Shown here: positions 6,806 to 11,934 of the stretch, piece after piece | Layout of the letters: the number at the start of each line of letters is the position of its first letter | Position numbering within the stretch: the stretch's first letter is position 1 | NCBI GenBank assembly: GCA_964472565.1 | Contig: CAYYNB010000179.1 | Location: 1-11,934, forward strand | Origin: DATAMF01 sp964472565 | GTDB taxonomy: Bacteria > Chloroflexota > Anaerolineae > Aggregatilineales > Aggregatilineaceae | DNA: 11,934 nt | Direction of reading: 5' to 3' | Position numbers and translations under genes: made by a program | The notes under the pieces: generated by a model | What the model was told of the DNA's origin: nothing | Seen by the model: the letters and a program-made list of their open reading frames with translations, nothing else | Databases searched by the model: none

Positions 6806-6840
6806 ACAGGTTGAGAGGTATACTTTCAGCCTGTTTTTTT
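6806..6840 (+). terminator. Intrinsic terminator after citrate synthase
   Basis: Arms 6806-6817 and 6823-6834 form a 12-bp stem (ten Watson-Crick pairs and two G-U) with a 5-nt loop GTATA, followed by a run of seven T (6834-6840). This is a textbook rho-independent terminator 29 nt after the stop codon. It lies only 17 nt before the next gene, and its loop region contains TATACT (6819-6824), which could serve as a -10 box for that gene. Confidence 0.88.
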
Positions 6841-6857
6841 GCATAGATCGTGGAAAC

Positions 6858-7670
6858 ATGGTGAAAACAACTCGAACTGATCGACTCCTTTCGATGCAAG
6901 AGGCTGTTACTCTTGTTAAGCCGGGTGATACGCTGGCGCTGGGCGGGGTGATGCTTTACCGGCGTCCGGTGGCGTTTGTATATGAGCTGCTGCGGCAGGC
7001 CCAACCGCCGACAGACCTCACGATTTTGTCATTTACAGCCGGGTATGAAGCTGACCTGCTCATTGGGGCGGGATATGCCAGCCGGACACGCACATGTTAC
7101 TTTGGACTGGAAGCGTTTGGGTTCGCGCCTATGTTTACGCAAGCGGCGAACCAGGGAAAGCTTCAGATTATCGAAGAAACTGAGGCCAGCCTCGCGCTGG
7201 GGATGCGGGCACAGATGGCCGGTGTGGGATTTATGCCATCGACGGCCTGGTTGGGCACGGATTTATTGAAGCTGCGGCCTGATGTCAAAACAGTTGTGGA
7301 CCCGTATAACGGGCAAGAAGTCGTGGCGTTTCCTGCGATTTCAGCCGATGTGACGGTGCTGCATGCTCGTGCGGCGGATCGACGGGGAAATGTGCGGCTG
7401 AACAAGAACCTGGGCATTGACCCGGAATTGTCCGTGATCGGTAAAGAGGTCATTGTTACCGCCGAAGAAATTGTGGATACGCTGAACAGCGATATTACCA
7501 TCAGCGGCGCGCTGATTACGGCGGTAGTGGCTGCGCCACGCGGCGCATGGCCGACTTCATGCTATCCAGACTATCCGATGGCGGGGGGCGAAATCATGAA
7601 ATATGTGGAAGCCTGCGCGAATGGCCAATTTGATAGCTACTTGCACCATGTGTTAGCGAAAAAAAACTAG
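6858..7670 (+). CDS. CoA-transferase-fold protein, alpha subunit (GctA/IpdA-like)
   Basis: This 270-residue protein is the alpha subunit of a class I CoA-transferase-fold enzyme, a cytoplasmic heterodimer acting on acyl-CoA esters. Visible family patterns include LKPGDT-like KPGDTLALGG (21-30), RRPVAFVYELLRQ (35-47), EETEASLALGMRAQMAGVGFMP (about 106-127), GTDL (133-136), HARAADRRGN (169-178) and the C-terminal APRGAWPTSCYPDYP (226-240). It resembles glutaconate CoA-transferase A and the actinobacterial IpdA; substrate is unknown. The beta subunit does not follow directly, as is usual, but lies at 10003-10839 after two protease genes. The ATG has only a weak GGA-type ribosome binding site and lies 17 nt after the citrate synthase terminator, so its promoter is unclear. 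Confidence 0.88.
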   Translation: MVKTTRTDRLLSMQEAVTLVKPGDTLALGGVMLYRRPVAFVYELLRQAQPPTDLTILSFTAGYEADLLIGAGYASRTRTCYFGLEAFGFAPMFTQAANQGKLQIIEETEASLALGMRAQMAGVGFMPSTAWLGTDLLKLRPDVKTVVDPYNGQEVVAFPAISADVTVLHARAADRRGNVRLNKNLGIDPELSVIGKEVIVTAEEIVDTLNSDITISGALITAVVAAPRGAWPTSCYPDYPMAGGEIMKYVEACANGQFDSYLHHVLAKKN

Positions 7671-7687
7671 TTCTCATCGCCCACTCA

Positions 7688-7715
7688 TTCATTTCGAGAA
7701 AATCCCGCGTATAAT
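7688..7715 (+). promoter_or_regulatory. Candidate promoter of the S41 protease gene
   Basis: A perfect TATAAT (7710-7715) lies 16 nt after a weak TTCATT (7688-7693). The predicted start near 7722 is 26 nt before the chosen ATG. It suggests that the protease has its own transcript even though it sits between the two CoA-transferase-like genes. Confidence 0.5.
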
Positions 7716-7747
7716 CTAGCTTATGATAATGAAAGATGGAGACGGAA

Positions 7748-9148
7748 ATGCAAGACTTTAATCTTTTCCGACGATTGGCTGCCAGTGGGGCCATCGTGGT
7801 GCTCATGTTGGCTGTGGCTGCCGGTAGTTATGTGGTCCTGCTGCATGCAACCGATTCGCAGGTCGAAGCGCAAGGCAACCAACCGGCTGATACGATTGAA
7901 CTCTTTGATCCTTTTTGGGAAGCATGGGCGCTGCTGCACGAAAATTACGTCGATCCGCTGGATGATCAAGCCTTGATGGAAGGCGCGTTAACCGGGCTGC
8001 TCCAGGCGGCAGATGATCCGTATCCGATCAGCGACTTTTTAAGCGAACCAGCGAGCGACACCAGTAATACGGACGAACTGTTTAAGCCCTTCTGGGATGC
8101 ATGGACTCAAATTCATGAAGAGGCGGCTGAGCCATTGGATGATAATGCCCTGATGGAAAGCGCGCTGAGCAGCATGATGGAAGCGATTGGGGATCCGCAT
8201 ACGGATTATATGCCGCCGGAAGTGTGGCAGCAGGTCAATGAGTCGATGAGTGGGGCGTATGAAGGCATTGGCGCGGTTGTCGGTGAAAGCGAAGAATATG
8301 GCGGTCTGGAACTGGTATCCATTATGGACGGGTCGCCGGCTGAAAAAGCAGGGCTGCATTCTGGCGATGTGATCGTCGAAGTCGAAGGACAGGATGTCAC
8401 CGACCTATCGCAGAATGAAATCATTGCGCTGGTGCGCGGACCCGCCGGAACATTGGTCCGGTTGGGGGTTATGCGAGAGGGCACGAGCGAGATGCTGAAA
8501 TTCGAGGTCAAACGGGATCGGATTAGCATTCCGAGCGTGACCTCGGAAGTTTTGGATGGAAATATTGGCTATGTGCGGCTATCGCAGTTCGAATTTGAAA
8601 CCGGCGAAGCGCTACGCAATGCACTAAGCGAGATGAACGCAAACGAATTAAACGGTCTGATTCTGGATCTGCGCGGCGATCCGGGCGGGTATTTAACTAC
8701 CGCAATTGACGTGGGGAGCGTGTTCATTATGAGCGGGCCGATTGTGATTGAACGCAGCCCCGGACAAGAATATGCACATGAAGCACTCGGTAACGCTATC
8801 GCGCCGGATGTGCCGCTGGTGGTACTGGTCGATCAGGGGAGCGCGAGCGCGTCGGAACTGATCGCCGGAGCGCTGCAAGATACGGGACGGGCAACGGTGG
8901 TTGGCATGCAGACGTTCGGCAAAGGATCGGTCCAGACGTGGCGCGAACTTTCGAACGGCGGCGGAATCCGAATCACGATTTCACGGTGGTATACACCAAA
9001 TGGCAATTCGGTGAGCGAAGTCGGGATTACGCCGGACGTGGAAGTGCCGTATGATCCAGATGTGGAAGATGACAACCAACTCGCGGCGGCACTCGCCGTT
9101 TTGCAGGGCACTTATGAAGCCGCTGCGACAGGCGAACGGGTTCAGTGA
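7748..9148 (+). CDS. Membrane-tethered S41 carboxy-terminal processing protease with duplicated N-terminal cap
   Basis: This CtpA-family serine protease cleaves proteins from their C-termini outside the cytoplasmic membrane. The ATG at 7748 is preferred because GGAG lies 6 nt before it; an ATG at 7736 in frame has no such site. The 466-residue product has one N-terminal membrane helix (about 10-32), two copies of a helical cap unit (51-98 and 110-157, spacing 59), a PDZ domain (about 170-255, with GIGAVVG and GSPAEKAGLHSGDVI), and the peptidase domain. Catalytic S367 lies in GSASASE, D378 in QDTG and K392 in GKGSVQ, matching S430, D441 and K455 of E. coli Tsp, so it should be active. The next gene is another membrane protease. 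Its place between the two CoA-transferase-like genes is odd. Confidence 0.95.
   Translation: MQDFNLFRRLAASGAIVVLMLAVAAGSYVVLLHATDSQVEAQGNQPADTIELFDPFWEAWALLHENYVDPLDDQALMEGALTGLLQAADDPYPISDFLSEPASDTSNTDELFKPFWDAWTQIHEEAAEPLDDNALMESALSSMMEAIGDPHTDYMPPEVWQQVNESMSGAYEGIGAVVGESEEYGGLELVSIMDGSPAEKAGLHSGDVIVEVEGQDVTDLSQNEIIALVRGPAGTLVRLGVMREGTSEMLKFEVKRDRISIPSVTSEVLDGNIGYVRLSQFEFETGEALRNALSEMNANELNGLILDLRGDPGGYLTTAIDVGSVFIMSGPIVIERSPGQEYAHEALGNAIAPDVPLVVLVDQGSASASELIAGALQDTGRATVVGMQTFGKGSVQTWRELSNGGGIRITISRWYTPNGNSVSEVGITPDVEVPYDPDVEDDNQLAAALAVLQGTYEAAATGERVQ
7898..8041 (+). repeat. First copy of duplicated S41 cap unit
   Basis: This segment encodes ELFDPFWEAWALLHENY...DPLDDQALMEGAL...DDPY. The same pattern recurs 177 nt downstream. 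It includes the DDPY core normally present once in CtpA proteins before the PDZ domain. The second half departs from the family pattern (YPISDFL rather than Y.xYL), so this may be the freer, more diverged copy. Confidence 0.85.
8075..8218 (+). repeat. Second copy of duplicated S41 cap unit
   Basis: This segment encodes ELFKPFWDAWTQIHEEA...EPLDDNALMESAL...GDPHTDYMPP, aligning without gaps with the first copy at an offset of 59 residues. It directly precedes the PDZ domain and ends in DPHTDYM, the usual family transition, so it is probably the copy in the ancestral position. Confidence 0.85.
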
Positions 9149-9264
9149 AGCAATGATGCGGTTTTAGCATATTTCTGATCGTGTGCTGATGTTGTTCTAA
9201 TGCAGCGCGCATACGATTGTCAGGTGAGGCGAGGACTTCTCAACCTCATCAAGGAGTGTAATTT

Positions 9265-9951
9265 ATGTACTTCGATTCAAACTATCTGCTGTTTGTGATG
9301 CTGCCGACGCTGATCATTAGCGGCATTGCACAGATGTGGATTCGGAATGCGTACCAGAAGTGGGGTCAGATCGCTAATGGCCGCCATGTGAATGGGCAAC
9401 AAACGGCACAGGCGTTGTTCCGCAGCGGGGCGATCCAGGCGATTCCCGTGGAAGTTACGCCGGGGCAACTTAGCGATCATTTTGATCCTTCTAAAAATGT
9501 GGTGCGGCTGTCACAAGGCGTGGCGATGCAACCGTCAGTGGCTGCGATGGCGATTACGGCGCATGAACTTGGACATGTGCAGCAGCACCAGACGAACAGC
9601 GCCCTGATGGGTATCCGAACACTGCTGATTCCAGCCGCCCGATTTGGACCTCAGGTTGGGATTATGCTGATTATCCTGGGTCTGATCATGCAGGTAACGG
9701 GATTGGCAACGTTGGGATTGATCCTGTTCGCAGGAGCTACACTGTTTACGATTGTGACGCTGCCAGTTGAACTGGATGCGAGCCGACGCGCGTTAAAAAT
9801 GCTGGATGATTCGGGCCTGCTCACTTCGCCGCAAGATCGGGAAGGGGCGCGAACGATGTTAACTGCGGCGGCGTTCACCTACGTTGCAGCCGTTATTACG
9901 TCGATTCTCACGCTGCTCTACTATGCGTCGTTGGTTCGGAACCGTGATTAG
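9265..9951 (+). CDS. Membrane zinc metallopeptidase, YugP-like
   Basis: This 228-residue integral membrane protein belongs to the neutral zinc metallopeptidase family typified by Bacillus YugP. The zinc site is AHELGHVQQH, with H100, E101 and H104; E169 in PVELDAS is the expected third metal ligand. Membrane helices are seen at about 6-24, 130-165 (probably two) and 200-222. The length is usual for the family, so it appears complete. An AAGGAG ribosome binding site lies 9 nt before the ATG. It begins 116 nt after the S41 protease on the same strand, and both act at the membrane, so a shared role in envelope protein turnover is plausible. The physiological substrate of this family is not established. 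Confidence 0.92.
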   Translation: MYFDSNYLLFVMLPTLIISGIAQMWIRNAYQKWGQIANGRHVNGQQTAQALFRSGAIQAIPVEVTPGQLSDHFDPSKNVVRLSQGVAMQPSVAAMAITAHELGHVQQHQTNSALMGIRTLLIPAARFGPQVGIMLIILGLIMQVTGLATLGLILFAGATLFTIVTLPVELDASRRALKMLDDSGLLTSPQDREGARTMLTAAAFTYVAAVITSILTLLYYASLVRNRD

Positions 9952-9957
9952 TGGGCG

Positions 9958-9979
9958 TGGGCAATTCATCAATTGCCCA
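9958..9979 (+). terminator. Hairpin between the zinc peptidase and the CoA-transferase-like beta gene
   Basis: TGGGCAATT (9958-9966) and AATTGCCCA (9971-9979) form a perfect 9-bp stem with a 4-nt loop, beginning 7 nt after the zinc peptidase stop. It is followed by TCCGTATTT rather than a T-run, so it may be a processing or attenuating hairpin instead of a full terminator. Confidence 0.45.
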
Positions 9980-10002
9980 TCCGTATTTAAGGATTGCTTC
10001 GC

Positions 10003-10839
10003 TTGACACCTGCCGCTGATTACACTGCTGATTACGCTATCGATGAATTGATCGCCGTGTGTATCGCGCGGCAGGTGGAGGACGGCGAACTGCTGGCGCA
10101 GGGACTGGCGACTCCACTGGTGGCGGCGGGGTATATTCTGGCGCAACGGACGCACGCACCGAGGGCCTATTTTGCATCGGCCATTGGGCAGGGCGTGGTC
10201 TATGAAAGCGCACCGCTGGGAGTCGCACGCATCGAAGAATTATGGGTTGGAAAAGCGGTGATGAACGCAAGTTTCATCACCATTGCCGCCGATCTACTCT
10301 TTACGATGGCCCCGAAAGAATTTTTCCGACCCGCACAAGTCGACTCACAGGGGAATTTCAACAATATCAGCATCGGGCGGGATTACCACCAACCTCGGCT
10401 AAGACTACCGGGCGCGGCGGGGATTCCTGACGTTTCGACACATTCGGAAAAGATGTATATGTATGTGCCGCGCCATTCGCGGGCGGTGTTTGTGCCAAAG
10501 CTGGACTGGCTGAGCGGACTTGGACATCATCCTGAGCGGCGGGCGGGGAGTGGACCGCGCTACCTGATCAGCGATTTAGGACAGTTTGATTGGGCGGAGG
10601 GCCGAATGCGGCTGGTGAGTTATCACCAGGGTGTCAGCATCGCCCATATCCAGGCAAAGACAGGGTTTGAGCTGGCAATTGCGCCGGATGTCTATGAAAC
10701 ACAGCCGCCGGATGAGGAAGAAATCCGGCTGCTGCGCGAAGAGATTGATCCGTTGGGCGTGCGGCGGCTCGAAACGCTGGGCGGGAGCGCGCGGCGCGAC
10801 CTGTTAGAGTCGATCCTGAAGCAAGAAGGCGTGTTATAA
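10003..10839 (+). CDS. CoA-transferase-fold protein, beta subunit (GctB/IpdB-like), TTG start
   Basis: This 278-residue protein is the beta subunit matching the alpha subunit at 6858. Family patterns are EDGELLAQGLATPLVAAGYILAQ (about 27-48), THAPRAYFASAIG (50-62), APKEFFRPAQVDSQGNFNN (103-121), IGRDYHQPRLRLPGAAG (124-140) and the C-terminal LREEIDPLG (244-252). It resembles glutaconate CoA-transferase B and actinobacterial IpdB. At the position of the catalytic glutamate of GctB (YESG/VESG) my alignment gives FAS, with A58, so transferase activity is doubtful and a hydrolytic or C-C-cleaving role is possible. The start is a TTG at 10003, 9 nt after AAGGA; the TTG at 9994 touches that site and is less likely, and no ATG occurs before residue 87. 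The gene ends in a palindrome shared with the convergent kinase. Confidence 0.88.
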   Translation: MTPAADYTADYAIDELIAVCIARQVEDGELLAQGLATPLVAAGYILAQRTHAPRAYFASAIGQGVVYESAPLGVARIEELWVGKAVMNASFITIAADLLFTMAPKEFFRPAQVDSQGNFNNISIGRDYHQPRLRLPGAAGIPDVSTHSEKMYMYVPRHSRAVFVPKLDWLSGLGHHPERRAGSGPRYLISDLGQFDWAEGRMRLVSYHQGVSIAHIQAKTGFELAIAPDVYETQPPDEEEIRLLREEIDPLGVRRLETLGGSARRDLLESILKQEGVL

Positions 10840-11934
10840 CGGCGGCTTAACGGGTAGGAGCACTTTAAAGGTGCTGCCGAGCATTTTCTCTTCGTCGTGG
10901 CCTTCGCTTTCTACCCAAACCAGGCCACCATGCGCCTCCACTGCACCTTTGACCAGGGCCAAACCCAAACCAGGACCACCACCTTTGAAGGATGTTTTAC
11001 CAGAGGAGTGCAGGGCGACGGTGCCGATCTGGTAGAATTTCTCAAAAATGGCTTTGTGGTGCTGCGAATCGATGCCGATGCCGGTGTCCTCGATGACGAC
11101 GGCGACAGTCTGACCAAGCCCTTCGACAGCGGTCAGCCAATACGTCACCTTGATGGTGCCACCGTCGGGAGTGTATTTGATGGCGTTGATGATGATCTGA
11201 TAAAAAACCTTGTAGATCAGCGACGGATCACCTTCGATGTAGGGCACCTCGCCAATCTGTTTCAGCTTCAGGGTTAGATGCCGCTCGTCCAGCGCTTTTT
11301 GAAAATCGTTGCGCAATTCGGTGAAGACACTCTGCAAGAGCACGGGCACGCGAGATACCTTGAGGGTTTCGGTGTCCAGCTTGGAGATGTCGAGCATGCG
11401 ATTCACGATTTCGTGCAAGCGCGATGTGCCCCGAACAATCCCTTCGACAATTTCAGCTAACGTCTGATCGACCTGGATATTCTCGTGCTTGCGCAGCACG
11501 TCGGCATACCCTTGAATGACGGTGAGCGGCGTGCGTAATTCGTGAGCGGCGATTTCGATAAAGTCCAACTTGGCCTGGTCGAGGCGGGAGAGTGTATTGT
11601 AGGCTTCGCGCAGGTCGGACAAGGCGGTCTGATCATTGGCGCGCAGGCGATCAAAGGTGGTGCGGACCATGCGCCACGCAAGTTCGGGACTGGAGGCCAT
11701 GAGGTGTTCGAACACTTCGCGGTCAAATTCCAGGACCGTGGTTTCACGGGTGCTGCGCACATTGGCGGCGCGGGGTTCATCCTGGATGAGAGCCATTTCG
11801 CCAAAAAAGTCGCCGGGTTTGCTATGGCGCAGCAAGCGTTCTTCGCTGCCTTCGAGATGCTTGGTGATGGCAACCTCGCCGGACACGATCAAATAAAAGA
11901 CGTACTCATATGCGCCTTCTTTGCAGATCAGCGT
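10834..11934 (-). CDS. Soluble histidine kinase with N-terminal cyclic-nucleotide-binding domain (N-terminus cut off)
   Basis: The frame is open to the right edge, so the start is missing; 366 residues are visible. The N-terminal part (to about 85) is a cyclic-nucleotide-binding domain: EGAYEYVFYLIVSGEV, then the phosphate-binding cassette GDFFGEMALIQDEPRAA (41-57) with E46 and R55 present, so ligand binding is possible. A helical linker leads to the HisKA domain with phospho-accepting H131 in AAHELRTPL. The ATPase domain has the N box (N250 in INAIKY), G1 (D283 in EDTGIGI), the F box (FEKFYQ) and G2 (GGGPGLGLAL, 318-327). No membrane helix is seen, so it is probably cytoplasmic and senses a nucleotide or protein signal. 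It converges with the beta subunit gene, overlapping it by 6 nt. The partner regulator is not identified. Confidence 0.92.
   Translation of the reverse strand, partial: TLICKEGAYEYVFYLIVSGEVAITKHLEGSEERLLRHSKPGDFFGEMALIQDEPRAANVRSTRETTVLEFDREVFEHLMASSPELAWRMVRTTFDRLRANDQTALSDLREAYNTLSRLDQAKLDFIEIAAHELRTPLTVIQGYADVLRKHENIQVDQTLAEIVEGIVRGTSRLHEIVNRMLDISKLDTETLKVSRVPVLLQSVFTELRNDFQKALDERHLTLKLKQIGEVPYIEGDPSLIYKVFYQIIINAIKYTPDGGTIKVTYWLTAVEGLGQTVAVVIEDTGIGIDSQHHKAIFEKFYQIGTVALHSSGKTSFKGGGPGLGLALVKGAVEAHGGLVWVESEGHDEEKMLGSTFKVLLPVKPPL

Noticed and set aside
9994..10002. TTG at 9994 as the start of the CoA-transferase-like beta subunit
   Set aside because: It directly abuts the AAGGA site, leaving no spacing; the TTG at 10003 has a spacing of 9 nt.
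1..11934. Search for mobile elements, defence genes, tRNA or rRNA genes
   Set aside because: No transposase, integrase, attachment-site repeat, tRNA-like cloverleaf or rRNA sequence was recognised; nearly all sequence is accounted for by housekeeping-type genes.

Overview
The window looks like chromosomal DNA of a free-living bacterium, most plausibly a member of the Chloroflexota (Anaerolineae-like). This placement is an inference. It rests on a membrane-anchored, Thr/Pro-rich (TPTPT) surface protein, a succinate dehydrogenase with a fused membrane anchor, an animal-type deoxynucleoside kinase and a GctAB/IpdAB-like gene pair. No rRNA, tRNA, CRISPR array, phage or insertion-sequence signature was found. 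Coding is dense and codon use looks even throughout.

Layout, left to right. (1) Positions 1-1618, minus strand: a cut-off SH3-like surface protein, a stand-alone CheY-like receiver, and a deoxynucleoside kinase whose stop lies 3 nt before the receiver's start. (2) Positions 1713-1746 hold a terminator-like hairpin, with a second hairpin at 1644-1668 and a candidate kinase promoter between them. (3) Positions 1758-5313, minus strand: a compact succinate dehydrogenase operon in the order membrane anchor (SdhC and SdhD fused), flavoprotein SdhA, iron-sulfur SdhB. (4) Positions 5314-5642: a divergent control region with back-to-back promoters for sdh and citrate synthase, and a long, foldable leader in front of the latter. 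(5) Positions 5643-6776, plus strand: citrate synthase, closed by a strong intrinsic terminator at 6806-6840.

(6) Positions 6858-10839, plus strand: the alpha subunit of a CoA-transferase-fold enzyme, a membrane-tethered S41 (CtpA-type) protease with a duplicated N-terminal cap, a YugP-like membrane zinc peptidase, and then the beta subunit of the CoA-transferase-fold enzyme. The two halves of one enzyme are thus separated by two envelope proteases. (7) Positions 10834-11934, minus strand: a soluble histidine kinase with an N-terminal cyclic-nucleotide-binding domain, running off the right edge and sharing its stop-codon palindrome with the beta subunit.

Functionally the centre is a TCA-cycle block: citrate synthase (entry of acetyl-CoA) and succinate:quinone oxidoreductase (link to the respiratory chain), divergently controlled. 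The CoA-transferase-fold pair may feed acyl-CoA degradation products into it. The most unusual points are the SdhC-SdhD fusion with an extra bridging helix, the structured citrate synthase leader, the split CoA-transferase-like pair whose beta subunit seems to lack the usual catalytic glutamate, and the duplicated S41 cap. I did not find a convincing new multi-gene defence or mobile system.
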